Positions 26,604 to 34,643 are shown, counted from the first letter of the stretch. The stretch: DNA of 64,000 bases from an uncultured Pelagibacteraceae bacterium (GCA_902609855.1 CACLTL010000002.1:1-64000); one strand, 5' to 3'. A program made the numbers and translations. The notes: generated by a model not told the origin, from the sequence alone.

Positions 26604-26990
26604 ATGGCAAATTTAATTGACTTTCTCGGAAGACTTCTAATCTCTGCTTTATTTCTTATTTCTGCATATAATAAAATTTTTAGTATCGATGGAACGATGA
26701 GTTGGATGGAAGGTTTCGGGGTTCCAGGTTTTCTATTGTATCCAACCATAGCTTTAGAAATAATCTTACCTTTATTTGTAATTATTGGTTACCAGGCAAG
26801 AATAGCTGCGGGCCTTCTTGCTATCTTTTGTATTGCAACAGCATTCGTATTCCATTTTGATTTTGTTGATCAAATGCAAACAATCGCATTCCTTAAAAAC
26901 TTAGGATTAAGTGGTGGTTTTTTATTTATTGTAGTAAATGGAACAAAAGATTGGTCAGTAGATAGAGAAAAAAAATACGTAAGATTATAA
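26604..26990 (+). CDS. DoxX family membrane protein
   Basis: A 128-residue protein with four membrane segments. The opening F-L-G-R-L-L-I-S-A-L-F-L-I-S-A-Y-N-K-I and the central L-Y-P-T-I-A-L-E-I-I-L-P-L-F-V-I-I-G-Y-Q-A-R block are typical of DoxX/YphA proteins. The family is membrane-associated and linked in some bacteria to redox stress; function here is unknown. It is a single-gene unit ending six bases before a strong hairpin with a T-run. No Shine-Dalgarno sequence is visible. Confidence 0.88.
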   Translation: MANLIDFLGRLLISALFLISAYNKIFSIDGTMSWMEGFGVPGFLLYPTIALEIILPLFVIIGYQARIAAGLLAIFCIATAFVFHFDFVDQMQTIAFLKNLGLSGGFLFIVVNGTKDWSVDREKKYVRL

Positions 26991-27022
26991 AAAAACCCAC
27001 ACAAAATCTTGCATGGGTTTTT
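26989..27022. terminator. Bidirectional intrinsic terminator
   Basis: AAAAACCCA (26991-26999) pairs with TGGGTTTTT (27014-27022) around a 14-base loop. With A- and T-runs on both sides it can end both the DoxX gene on the plus strand and the convergent outer-membrane protein gene on the minus strand. Confidence 0.8.
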
Positions 27023-27043
27023 AAATTTGGTTTTTAATTTAAA

Positions 27044-27673
27044 TTAAAATCCGTAAGCTATTTTAAATGTTAAAGCGTCTGCGTCAGCTGAAACTGTAGA
27101 TGATCCAGAAGTTGAACTTAGTGAAATACTTTCAAAGTCTGAATAACTTAGTTCGTACTTTAAATTACCTCTTTTCATTCCAAATCCTACTTGGGCTCCA
27201 AATACTTCTTTATCACCGTAAGTAGAGTTAGGTAATGTTTCAGAAGTTGTAACTTCTGCGTAATGAACTCCTAATAAACCGTATGTATCACCAGATCCCA
27301 TTGGGATATTTGTGTACAGTGTAATTAGATGCTCAACATCAGCTGATGCTTTGTAAGTACCTGAGTCATCAGTGCTCTCATTACTGTCTGAAGTTGTATC
27401 TGTTCTTGAACCACTTCCTAATTCCAATGCTAAAGGCACGTAATCTACTCCAATAGTTACTCCGTTATCACCGGTACCTTCAAAGTAAATAGAAGCTCCA
27501 TAAAAAGTTTCTTTTATACTTTTTGAATTAGTTTCAGGACCTTTATCTCCTGATTTTTCCTTCTCAGAACCATCAGTGCTGAATTGACCCGCCATGAACG
27601 AAACTCCCATTCCAGCGTGCGCTATTCCATTTAAAAACATTAAGCTAAAAATAATTGCAATTATTTTTTTCAT
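27044..27673 (-). CDS. Outer-membrane beta-barrel-like protein
   Basis: A 209-residue exported protein. A 20-residue signal peptide ends in I-A-H-A before Gly. The mature part is acidic and rich in Ser, Thr and Gly, with alternating hydrophobic strands (for example S-F-M-A-G-Q-F, T-I-G-V-D-Y-V-P, G-A-Q-V-G-F-G-M) and terminates in L-T-F-K-I-A-Y-G-F. A C-terminal Phe after alternating hydrophobic residues is the usual recognition signal for the outer-membrane assembly machinery. About eight strands fit the length, suggesting a small OmpX/OmpA-barrel-type protein. I do not recognise a specific family. The Ser/Thr/Asp-rich stretch in the middle would be a surface loop. It has its own terminator. 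Confidence 0.6.
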   Translation of the reverse strand: MKKIIAIIFSLMFLNGIAHAGMGVSFMAGQFSTDGSEKEKSGDKGPETNSKSIKETFYGASIYFEGTGDNGVTIGVDYVPLALELGSGSRTDTTSDSNESTDDSGTYKASADVEHLITLYTNIPMGSGDTYGLLGVHYAEVTTSETLPNSTYGDKEVFGAQVGFGMKRGNLKYELSYSDFESISLSSTSGSSTVSADADALTFKIAYGF

Positions 27674-27891
27674 GTCTTTCCTTAATTTTTAAATTAACGT
27701 TACGTAGTCTCATAGACGAGATTCTCATTAAATACAATATCATAATTGCTACTATATATAAGGATTTGCTATTGTTGTATAAATGCAACAATATTTTAAT
27801 TACTATTTTTAGTTGATATTTGTAAGTTAATAGCTAATTATCAATGATAATTATAAGTTATAATAATCATTAATATTTGTAAGTTAAGTGA
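27674..27891. other. AT-rich divergent intergenic region with direct and inverted repeats
   Basis: This spacer separates the outer-membrane protein gene from an orphan membrane protein gene. It contains a 15-base direct repeat, ATATTTGTAAGTTAA, at 27816-27830 and 27873-27887. Between the copies are the palindrome TTATCA-A-TGATAA and an imperfect inverted repeat centred on ATAAGTTAT. The second copy ends four bases before the start codon at 27892. These could be regulator sites; no protein or RNA gene is seen. Confidence 0.4.
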
Positions 27892-28485
27892 ATGATTAAG
27901 AATTTTATAATTTCAAATACTTTTACATTTTTTGCTTTTATTTTTATCTTTTTATTCTCAGATTTTATTTATTTTCATTTTACCAAAGAAATAGGTCTAA
28001 AATACGGTCTTGAAGCTAATTTAATTTATATGGCTCATGGAGTTAGAATTTTAAGCTTTTTAGTTTTTGGGATTGCAATTATTCCTGGGTTGATTTTGGG
28101 ACAATTTACATCTGGAATTTTTTTAAAGTGTCAAGTGGATCTCAATGTTTATGAAGTTTTAAATTTTTGTAGCTTAGATCCTAAAACATTAATTATACTT
28201 TTAATAGGTTCAATACTAACTACAATATCTGTTGTTTTTTCATACTATTTTCTTAAATTAAATTTAATTAAAAATTTAAATCAAATATCAATTTTCACAA
28301 TTTTAAGTTTTATCTTTTTATCATCTATTTTAAACAGCATATTTAATAATTTATTTTTTTGGTTAATTTATGAATGGAATATAGCACTTAACACAGCTTT
28401 ATATGTTATTGGTGATGTGATTGGAGCTTTTGCTTTATTTTTTTTAATTAAATTATTTTATAAGATAAAATTTTACTTTAAATAA
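27892..28485 (+). CDS. Hypothetical multi-spanning membrane protein
   Basis: A 197-residue protein with about five hydrophobic segments (near residues 6-25, 45-70, 95-120, 130-155 and 165-190). It is very rich in Phe, Ile, Leu and Asn/Lys, matching the high AT content of the gene. I recognise no family. It is a single-gene unit between an AT-rich repeat-bearing spacer and a convergent small helical gene, with which its 3' end overlaps by 13 bases. The last membrane segments with N-T-A-L-Y-V-I-G-D-V-I-G-A-F resemble GxxxG-type helix packing but say nothing about function. Confidence 0.55.
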   Translation: MIKNFIISNTFTFFAFIFIFLFSDFIYFHFTKEIGLKYGLEANLIYMAHGVRILSFLVFGIAIIPGLILGQFTSGIFLKCQVDLNVYEVLNFCSLDPKTLIILLIGSILTTISVVFSYYFLKLNLIKNLNQISIFTILSFIFLSSILNSIFNNLFFWLIYEWNIALNTALYVIGDVIGAFALFFLIKLFYKIKFYFK

Positions 28486-28727
28486 TATTCGTTATAGTTT
28501 TTTTTAATTAAATTTTTTTTTAAAAGTCTTTGTATGTTTCTATATTTTTGCGCCTTTGAAAGTTTTACTTTTGAATTTAATAATTCTTGTGCATTAAGAG
28601 ACTTTTTTGATTTAGAAAGTTTAGCCAATAATTCTAATTGATAAGAATTCAATGAAAAATACAGTTTAATTTCTTCTGGCCCTAATTCATTAATTTTATT
28701 TAAAATAATTTTAAGATTTTTTAACAT
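28473..28727 (-). CDS. Small helical protein, possible winged-helix DNA-binding protein
   Basis: An 84-residue, lysine-rich protein. The pattern L-N-S-Y-Q-L-E-L-L-A-K-L, then A-Q-E-L-L-N, K-A-Q-K-Y-R-N-I-Q-R-L-L-K-K-N-L-I and a final N-Y-N-E-Y-Y-L-K resembles a MarR-type winged helix: a helix, a helix-turn-helix whose second helix bears basic residues, and the start of a beta wing. It is shorter than full MarR proteins and lacks their flanking dimerisation helices. Transcription factor function is tentative. It is the only candidate DNA-binding regulator in the window and lies close to AT-rich spacers that bear repeats. Confidence 0.45.
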   Translation of the reverse strand: MLKNLKIILNKINELGPEEIKLYFSLNSYQLELLAKLSKSKKSLNAQELLNSKVKLSKAQKYRNIQRLLKKNLIKKNYNEYYLK

Positions 28728-28789
28728 TGATTTGCTTATTATATATCTTTTTTATAATTAAATATAGTTATTCTTGTTAAATGTTTATT

Positions 28790-30289
28790 TTAAGTTTTTT
28801 TAAAAAAACTTTTGTAAATCTGCCATCCGACAATAAATATTATTGTTAACATTATAACTATAGTTAATGGCCTATCCCACATAAACGACCAAGATCCATC
28901 ACTTATAAGTAAAGACCTTCTTAAATTTTCTTCCATTAAACCTCCTAATACAAAAGCAAGAATTAATGGTGGCATCGGAAAATCATATAAGCGAAGGATT
29001 GTAGCCACTACAGCAATTCCAATCATCATATAAATATCGAAGTTATTGAAAGACATTAAATAGACTCCAGTTAAGGAGAAAAATAAAATTAATGGAATTA
29101 AGAAAGTTCTAGGTGTTGCTAAAACTCTAGCAATGTATGGAATTAAAGGAAGATTGAGAATTAAAAGAACAACCATTCCAATGTACATTGACATAATTAC
29201 AGACCAGAAAATCTCAGGATTGGTTTGATATAATCTAGGACCAGGTTGAATACCAAATCCTAAAAGAGCTCCAAGCATTACAGCGGTGGTACCGCTACCT
29301 GGAATACCTAATGTAAGTAAAGGTACAAATGATCCAGAACAAGCTGCATTATTTGCAGTTTCTGGAGCAGCTATACCGTTTACACTCCCTTTGCCAAATT
29401 TTTGTTTTTCTTCGTCATTTACAAAATTTCTTTCCATCCCGTAAGCTAAAAAAGAGGCAATAGTTGCACCTGCGCCAGGTAATACTCCAATTATAAATCC
29501 TAAAACTGATGATCTAGGAATTGTAGTAACCATTTTTTTTGTTTCATCTTTATCTAGTTTTATAGACCCTAATTGAGATAACGAAATTTGTTTTGCTGCT
29601 TTAGTTGGATCATTTGCTTTGAAAATTATTGTTAAAGCTTCACTCATAGCAAAAGTAGCCATAACAACTAACACGAAACTTATTCCATCTGACAAGTTCA
29701 TGTTGTCAAAAGTAAATCTAGGTATGTCAGAAAGGGTATCTTGACCAACACTAGCTAACATTAACCCTAGTACAACCATCATCATAGCCTTTAAAAAATT
29801 TCCTTTCGATGAAAATGCAGCAACAGCTGTTAAACCCAAGATCATTAAACCAAAATAATCTGGTGATCTAAAAGATAAACTTACTAAAGATAAACTTGGT
29901 GCAGCTATTAATAAAAAGATTGCAGATATTGTTCCGCCAGCAAAAGAGCTATAAGCTGCAATAGCTAAAGCTTTTCCTGCTTTACCTTGTTGTGCCATGG
30001 GATAACCGTCAAAAGATGTGGCTACAGTTCCTGGAACACCAGGTGCATTGATTAATATTGAAGAAGTTGATCCACCAAAAACTGCTCCGTAATAAACACC
30101 TGCCATTAAAATTAATCCTGTTGATGGATCAAAACCATAAGTAATAGGTATCATTAGTGCAATTGCGGTCATTGGTCCAAGACCTGGCAGCATTCCGATA
30201 ATAGTCCCAGAAAAACAACCAATCATGACCATCATTAAATTTTTAAATGATAAAGCTGTTTGTAACCCTATGAGAATTCCCTCAATCAT
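28790..30289 (-). CDS. tctA: Tripartite tricarboxylate transporter, large permease TctA
   Basis: A 499-residue permease with about twelve membrane segments. G-C-F-S-G-T-I-I-G-M-L-P-G-L-G-P-M-T-A-I-A-L (about 23-44) and the repeated G-V-L-P-G-A-G-A-T-I-A-S in the second half are the TctA signature motifs, with A-P-G-V-P-G-T-V-A-T near residue 85. It is the channel subunit of a secondary transporter that takes substrate from the periplasmic protein TctC. The start overlaps the tctB stop by four bases. It is the last gene of the csiD-tctCBA group. Substrate families include citrate and other carboxylates. Confidence 0.95.
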   Translation of the reverse strand: MIEGILIGLQTALSFKNLMMVMIGCFSGTIIGMLPGLGPMTAIALMIPITYGFDPSTGLILMAGVYYGAVFGGSTSSILINAPGVPGTVATSFDGYPMAQQGKAGKALAIAAYSSFAGGTISAIFLLIAAPSLSLVSLSFRSPDYFGLMILGLTAVAAFSSKGNFLKAMMMVVLGLMLASVGQDTLSDIPRFTFDNMNLSDGISFVLVVMATFAMSEALTIIFKANDPTKAAKQISLSQLGSIKLDKDETKKMVTTIPRSSVLGFIIGVLPGAGATIASFLAYGMERNFVNDEEKQKFGKGSVNGIAAPETANNAACSGSFVPLLTLGIPGSGTTAVMLGALLGFGIQPGPRLYQTNPEIFWSVIMSMYIGMVVLLILNLPLIPYIARVLATPRTFLIPLILFFSLTGVYLMSFNNFDIYMMIGIAVVATILRLYDFPMPPLILAFVLGGLMEENLRRSLLISDGSWSFMWDRPLTIVIMLTIIFIVGWQIYKSFFKKT

Positions 30290-30756
30290 CCCATTATTCC
30301 TATATATTTCAAGAAAGGATCACGTAGATAAATATTTAATAATCCATGAAGGAGATACATAAATATTGCAACGAAAGGGAAAGATAAAATGAATATCCAA
30401 ATCCATTTTCTTTCTCCTAAAATTATGTAGGAGGCTACTAAAAAAATTGAAGTTGAAAGAAAATATCCAGCTCTAAGAATAGTTAAGCCGTATAAAATCA
30501 TTAAAATAACTAACCCAATTGTTTTTTTATAATCTAAAACCTTTAAGTCTACATTAGTAGGATTTGCCTCTGGTAAAATAATATAAAGTGCAGAAAAAAC
30601 TAACCCAGCAAAACCTAAATAAATTGGAAATGTCTTAGCATTAAACGGCGCATTTTCGTCAAAAGCAAAGACTTGTATTTGATAAGCTGTATATAAATAA
30701 TAACCTGAGAAGATGAAGAAAAGCAGTGAAATTAATTTTGAAGGACTAATTTTCAC
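30286..30756 (-). CDS. tctB: Tripartite tricarboxylate transporter, small membrane subunit TctB
   Basis: A 156-residue protein with four membrane segments, the usual size and topology of TctB. A-F-P/A-K-T-F-P-I-Y-L-G-type sequence (residues 40-48) after the first segment and the L-R-A-G-Y-F-L-S-T block fit the family. It uses a GTG start at 30754-30756 with a GGAG ribosome-binding site nine bases upstream; no better ATG lies nearby. It sits between tctC and tctA and overlaps tctA by four bases. Confidence 0.88.
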   Translation of the reverse strand: MKISPSKLISLLFFIFSGYYLYTAYQIQVFAFDENAPFNAKTFPIYLGFAGLVFSALYIILPEANPTNVDLKVLDYKKTIGLVILMILYGLTILRAGYFLSTSIFLVASYIILGERKWIWIFILSFPFVAIFMYLLHGLLNIYLRDPFLKYIGIMG

Positions 30757-30779
30757 TGCTTTTTCTCCAAGTTAACTTA

Positions 30780-31760
30780 CTAGATAACGCCTAGTTTTTT
30801 CATTAACTTTGTCATTTCTTTCGTTTGACCTTTTAAGAAACTGTCAAACTTACGTCCTGGGTTATAAATATTAACCCAAGCATTTCTTTTTCTTACTGCT
30901 TCCCATTCAGGAGTTTTTTGAACATCGCCTAACATTTTTTCGATCTTCTTCACATCTGAACTTGGCATGCTCTTAGGAGCAAAGAAACCTCTCCAGTTAA
31001 CAAACTGAACGTCGTATCCTTGTTCTTTAAGAGTTGGAACTTCCGGAGCATCGCCTACTCTTTTAGGAGCTGTAATACCAATAATTCTCACTTGGTCTCT
31101 AGCGCCCATTACCTCTCCCAAACCAGTTGAAAGAATTTGAGTTTCTCCTGATAGAAGTCCAGCTAAAGCTTTACCACCAGCATCGTAAGGCACGTAAACT
31201 ACGTCGTTAGGATTTGCGCCAGCTTCTTGAAATGCAAGTGCACCAATTAAATGGTCCATGCTTCCTCTTACAGAACCGCCAGCCATTTTAACTGACTTAG
31301 GGTTTTTTTTGTAAGCATCCACCACATCTTTAAAGTTTTTGTAAGGTGAGTTTTTTGCAACTGCGATTGCACCATAGTCACCGATTACACCAGCGATTGG
31401 CTTAACATCTTTGTAAGATAATACGCCAGATCCTTTAACATAACCTTTGTGTCTAGTGATTGATCTTAACACTAGAGGTGTTGATTGAACTAGTATAGTT
31501 CCTTCAGGCTTCGAATTGATTATGTAAGATAGAGCTTTTCCTCCACCACCACCTGACATATTTTCATATGAAGCACTTTTTAGAAAACCAGCTTTAGTTA
31601 AAGCTTCACCAGTTCCTCTAGCAGTTCCATCCCAACCACCACCAGCACCACCACCGATAACGAAGTGTAACTTATCGACTGCAAAACTAGTTGATGAGAT
31701 TGAAGTTAAAAGAACAGTTGCGAAAACTAAGCTAATCAATTTTTTCAAATTATTAAACAT
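30780..31760 (-). CDS. tctC: Tripartite tricarboxylate transporter substrate-binding protein TctC
   Basis: A 326-residue periplasmic binding protein of the Bug/TctC family. The signal peptide ends near T-S-F-A (residue 27). F-V-I-G-G-G-A-G-G-G-W-D-G-T-A-R follows at the position where the family holds the ligand carboxylates by main-chain contacts, and V-P-Y-D-A-G-G-K-A-L-A-G-L-L-S-G matches the second domain's binding segment. It captures a carboxylate and hands it to TctAB. The promoter and leader are its own: TTGACT-17-TTTAAT and a leader shared with two other binding proteins. The adjacent CsiD-type hydroxylase suggests a C5 dicarboxylate ligand, which is inference. Confidence 0.93.
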   Translation of the reverse strand: MFNNLKKLISLVFATVLLTSISSTSFAVDKLHFVIGGGAGGGWDGTARGTGEALTKAGFLKSASYENMSGGGGGKALSYIINSKPEGTILVQSTPLVLRSITRHKGYVKGSGVLSYKDVKPIAGVIGDYGAIAVAKNSPYKNFKDVVDAYKKNPKSVKMAGGSVRGSMDHLIGALAFQEAGANPNDVVYVPYDAGGKALAGLLSGETQILSTGLGEVMGARDQVRIIGITAPKRVGDAPEVPTLKEQGYDVQFVNWRGFFAPKSMPSSDVKKIEKMLGDVQKTPEWEAVRKRNAWVNIYNPGRKFDSFLKGQTKEMTKLMKKLGVI

Positions 31761-31827
31761 ATTATTTCCCTCTGTTAATTAATTAATTAATAGCGCGTAT
31801 TAAAAATGAATGGCGTCTTAGAGTCAA
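31761..31827 (-). promoter_or_regulatory. Promoter and shared leader of tctC
   Basis: On the reverse strand a -35 TTGACT (31827-31822) is 17 bases from a -10 TTTAAT (31804-31799). It is followed by the TTAAT repeat run and AACAGAGGGAAATAAT before the ATG. GAGGGA is the ribosome-binding site. The same promoter spacing and leader are seen at 38645-38715. Confidence 0.65.
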
Positions 31828-31853
31828 CAACTGAAATTTAAAATAATTCTAAA

Positions 31854-32750
31854 TTAATTGAAAAAGGTTCCTCTAATTCTTAATAATTCTCTGGATAACC
31901 CGGTGTGCTCATTAAATGCTTTTCTACCGTGTAACCAAAAGTAATTATTAGAAAAGATTGTGGATCCAACAGGTAATGGAAATACAACTTTGTTTTTACT
32001 TTCTTCTAAAGCATCAGAAAGTTTTTGAAGAAATAAACCCTGCTCCATATTTTTTGGCTCTGGAAATTGATCAATATAAGAAATTGTTGGTTTGCCTTTT
32101 TTATCTTTTGAAAATACAGGATGTTCAACTTTATAATCAACATTTTTACTTTTTGGTGATCCCCAAGTAAAATTTTGTTGCCCTACTGCATGATTGCTTA
32201 ATTCATCTAAATGTTCCCAATCATCTAAATGTAAAATTACACTTTCCCCTCCACTTACGTTTTGTTCCTCCATTTTTGTCATGATGAGCCAATCTGTTTT
32301 TTCTTTAACGTAAGTTCCATCAGTATGAAGATCTAAATTTGTATACGCCTTTCTAAGATAAGAGTCGCTACTGTCCTGATGTTTAACATGAAATCTTGCA
32401 TAATATTTATCAGTCATTGAATCGAAATTAGGGTTACCTACCAAATAAGCTAGTCCAGTTGACAGTTTTACTAAAAAATCTTTATCGAATTTTTTGTTAC
32501 TCATCTCTGGTTCTATTATTACAGTCCCTGTTTCTCTATCATTAAGAATTTTTACTAATGTTTGGCTTAATTTGTTTTCAAATACTTCATCTAAACTCTT
32601 AGCTAAACTAAATCTTGAGAAAGGTTTATATTCTAAAGATAGTATTGTGTGTTTTTTAAACGGGAAAATTAATCTATCTAAATCTGACTCTTCAAATTTA
32701 ATTACTCGAACCCTTTTTGATTTTTGATGATTTTCAATTTTAAAACTCAT
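31854..32750 (-). CDS. glaH: CsiD/GlaH-type glutarate 2-hydroxylase
   Basis: A 298-residue Fe(II)/2-oxoglutarate-dependent dioxygenase that resembles E. coli CsiD (GlaH) along most of its length, not just a generic TauD protein. Matching blocks include L-E-Y-K-P-F-S-R-F (39-47), Y-Y-A-R-F-H-V-K (116-123), D-S-S-D-S-Y-L-R-K (126-134) and L-H-L-D-D-W-E-H-L-D (173-182). Iron ligands are H142 and D144 in L-H-T-D-G-T-Y and H274 in W-L-H-G-R; R287 or R291 would hold 2-oxoglutarate. GlaH converts glutarate to L-2-hydroxyglutarate with release of succinate and CO2. It is slightly shorter than the E. coli enzyme at both ends. It lies directly upstream of tctCBA. The partner L-2-hydroxyglutarate oxidase is not in the window. 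Confidence 0.85.
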   Translation of the reverse strand: MSFKIENHQKSKRVRVIKFEESDLDRLIFPFKKHTILSLEYKPFSRFSLAKSLDEVFENKLSQTLVKILNDRETGTVIIEPEMSNKKFDKDFLVKLSTGLAYLVGNPNFDSMTDKYYARFHVKHQDSSDSYLRKAYTNLDLHTDGTYVKEKTDWLIMTKMEEQNVSGGESVILHLDDWEHLDELSNHAVGQQNFTWGSPKSKNVDYKVEHPVFSKDKKGKPTISYIDQFPEPKNMEQGLFLQKLSDALEESKNKVVFPLPVGSTIFSNNYFWLHGRKAFNEHTGLSRELLRIRGTFFN

Positions 32751-32756
32751 AGGACT

Positions 32757-32825
32757 CTATGATTGGCCGGCAATCCATAAAAGTATAAAGATTGCAAATA
32801 TTGGTTCCATAATTAATTTTATCAT
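32757..32825 (-). CDS. Possible 22-residue hydrophobic peptide
   Basis: In the 84-base gap between azlD and glaH the reverse strand has an ATG-started frame of 22 codons, M-I-K-L-I-M-E-P-I-F-A-I-F-I-L-L-W-I-A-G-Q-S. It would form a single membrane helix. It ends six bases before the glaH start. There is no clear ribosome-binding site before either of its two ATGs, so translation is uncertain. Confidence 0.25.
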   Translation of the reverse strand: MIKLIMEPIFAIFILLWIAGQS

Positions 32826-32834
32826 AATAATTTT

Positions 32835-33161
32835 TTATATTGAATTAAAAAAACTTAAAAGTACTGCTGATAGAATTGTTGGTATTACTAAATTTTTCTT
32901 ACTAAAAATAAACACTAAAATACATAAAACTAAAACAAATACTCTTATCAATAAATCACTGTCGGCAAGCACGCCCGCAGGAAAGATTATCATTCTACCG
33001 AGTAAGGCGGCTAGAGTTGAGTATGCTACGCAGTTAAACCATTCAAATACTTTTGATTTTACACTTACTTTTTCTGATGTAAGTGCTCCCATAAATCTAG
33101 AAATAAAAGTTGCTAAGGATGTTGCAACAATTGCAAGTATTATTATTTGGCTACTTGCCAT
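32835..33161 (-). CDS. azlD: AzlD family branched-chain amino acid exporter subunit
   Basis: A 108-residue membrane protein with four segments, the size and topology of AzlD. A-T-F-I-S-R-F-M-G-A-L and F-N-C-V-A-Y-S-T-L-A-A-L-L-G-R match the family. I chose the ATG at 33159-33161, nine bases after GGAGG, rather than a TTG five codons upstream that would put the ribosome-binding site inside the gene. With this start it overlaps azlC by 11 bases. AzlC and AzlD together export branched-chain amino acids or their toxic analogues. Confidence 0.85.
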   Translation of the reverse strand: MASSQIIILAIVATSLATFISRFMGALTSEKVSVKSKVFEWFNCVAYSTLAALLGRMIIFPAGVLADSDLLIRVFVLVLCILVFIFSKKNLVIPTILSAVLLSFFNSI

Positions 33162-33858
33162 TTTTTTTTCCTCCAAATAAAAAGGCAGTGGTTCCTGCTA
33201 TGATGCCTGCAAATAGAAGTGCCCACTCAGTTGATATTAAATAAATTAATGGACCTAAAAGAGTTCCTCCAATTACAGCAATAGAAACACTTAAATTCTT
33301 CATTGCTCCAATCATCATGCAAAAGAAATAAACTGGATTGACTATTGCTAAACCAATCAACATATCTTTATTTAAATAATCTGCTGATAGGTAACCAACT
33401 ACTGTCATTATAATTGCGGTAGACCAGGTTCCGATCCCTATTCCAATCCAGAAATCTATTCGATGTTTTTTATCAATTTTTTGGTATCCATCTTTTGCAA
33501 TCAACCAAGAGCTCACCGCTAAGAAATGACATGATAAATAATATTTCCACTTTGGTTGAGATTTGTGCTCAAGTAGCGGAAACAAAGATACTGTCATTGG
33601 ATAAAGTCTAAAGTTTACTAGCCACACTGCTATAAATATATTTACTATAGATGCTCCGACTAATAATGACTCTGCCATTACTAATTGACCTGGTAATGCA
33701 TAAGTGAATAAACTTGAAGCAGCGCTTTGTTGTAAATTAAAACCAGCATCTTTTAATAAAGCCCCTAATGCAATAAAACATGCTCCTAGTGGAATGGCTG
33801 GACTTCTTGAACCTTTTAGTGATTTTAGGCCTTGTAAAAAAGTTTTGGGGTTAATCAT
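33151..33858 (-). CDS. azlC: AzlC family branched-chain amino acid exporter
   Basis: A 235-residue membrane protein with about seven segments. The N-terminal S-P-A-I-P-L-G-A-C-F-I-A-L-G (about 19-32), the Y-A-L-P-G-Q-L-V-M-A-E-S-L element (about 53-65) and W-L-V-N-F-R-L-Y-P-M-T mark the AzlC/YgaZ family, the large subunit of a two-protein exporter. It overlaps the upstream ABC ATPase gene by one base, so it is translated with an ABC uptake system. Export genes joined to a LIV-type import system are an unusual pairing. Confidence 0.88.
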   Translation of the reverse strand: MINPKTFLQGLKSLKGSRSPAIPLGACFIALGALLKDAGFNLQQSAASSLFTYALPGQLVMAESLLVGASIVNIFIAVWLVNFRLYPMTVSLFPLLEHKSQPKWKYYLSCHFLAVSSWLIAKDGYQKIDKKHRIDFWIGIGIGTWSTAIIMTVVGYLSADYLNKDMLIGLAIVNPVYFFCMMIGAMKNLSVSIAVIGGTLLGPLIYLISTEWALLFAGIIAGTTAFLFGGKKNGK

Positions 33859-34643
33859 TAACCGCCCAAGAATAATCTTCCCACGTCTGGATTTTTAAGT
33901 AGATCATTACCTTTTCCTGCTATTGCAGTTTGGCCGGAAACTAGAACGTAGCCAATATCAGCAAACTCTAAACCTTTTTTAGCATTTTGTTCTACTAGAA
34001 TGATTGTTTTCTTTTCTGCTTTTTGAAGATCTTCTAAAATTTCAAATACCATACTGATATATTTAGGTTCCAAACCAATTGATGGTTCATCAACTAATAG
34101 AACTGAAGGTTTCATTACTAGCGCTCTTGAAATTTCTAACAACCTTCTCTCACCACCTGATAAAACTTTTGCTGGCTGGTTTCTTCTATTTCTTAATCTA
34201 TCGTATTTTTGAAATATTCTTTCTGCTTCTTCGTAAGCTTCATCTTGCTTGTCTTTAATGTATCCGCCCATTAAAAGATTTTCTTCGACAGTCATATCAG
34301 GAAACACCGAGTTATCTTGTAAGATATAAGCGACACCAACTTTACTTAATTTTTCTGCTGGGGTTAATTTAGTAATTTCATTTCCCTCTAATTCAATTTT
34401 TCCATCAAAAATATTTGTAAAACCATAGATAGAGTGAAGTATTGTAGATTTACCTGCTCCGTTAGGTCCGATTAAACATAAGGATTGACCTTTGCTGACA
34501 GTTAAATCAAAGTTATGAAGAATTTCCATTTTTCCATAACCAGCGTTTAAACCTCTAATAGTTAGGTGAACATCACTAGGAGACAGCTTGTTTAGCTCTT
34601 CTAAACCAGGTGCTTTACCTAATACATCGTATTGATTTGCCAT
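33858..34643 (-). CDS. LIV-type ABC transporter ATP-binding protein (LivF-like)
   Basis: A 261-residue ABC ATPase. Walker A G-P-N-G-A-G-K-S-T is at residues 59-67, the signature is L-S-G-G-E-R-R-L-L-E-I, Walker B is V-L-L-V-D-E-P-S-I-G, and L-V-E-Q-N-A-K-K-G-L-E-F-A marks the LivF branch. An N-terminal extension of about 25 residues precedes the ATPase core, longer than livF at 21016. It is encoded with a LivG-like partner, two permeases and a binding protein. The substrate is probably an amino acid or amide but is not identifiable. Confidence 0.92.
   Translation of the reverse strand: MANQYDVLGKAPGLEELNKLSPSDVHLTIRGLNAGYGKMEILHNFDLTVSKGQSLCLIGPNGAGKSTILHSIYGFTNIFDGKIELEGNEITKLTPAEKLSKVGVAYILQDNSVFPDMTVEENLLMGGYIKDKQDEAYEEAERIFQKYDRLRNRRNQPAKVLSGGERRLLEISRALVMKPSVLLVDEPSIGLEPKYISMVFEILEDLQKAEKKTIILVEQNAKKGLEFADIGYVLVSGQTAIAGKGNDLLKNPDVGRLFLGG

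Noticed and set aside
33162-33176. TTG five codons upstream as start of azlD
   Set aside because: It would place the GGAGG ribosome-binding site inside the gene; the ATG at 33159-33161 has that site at a suitable distance.
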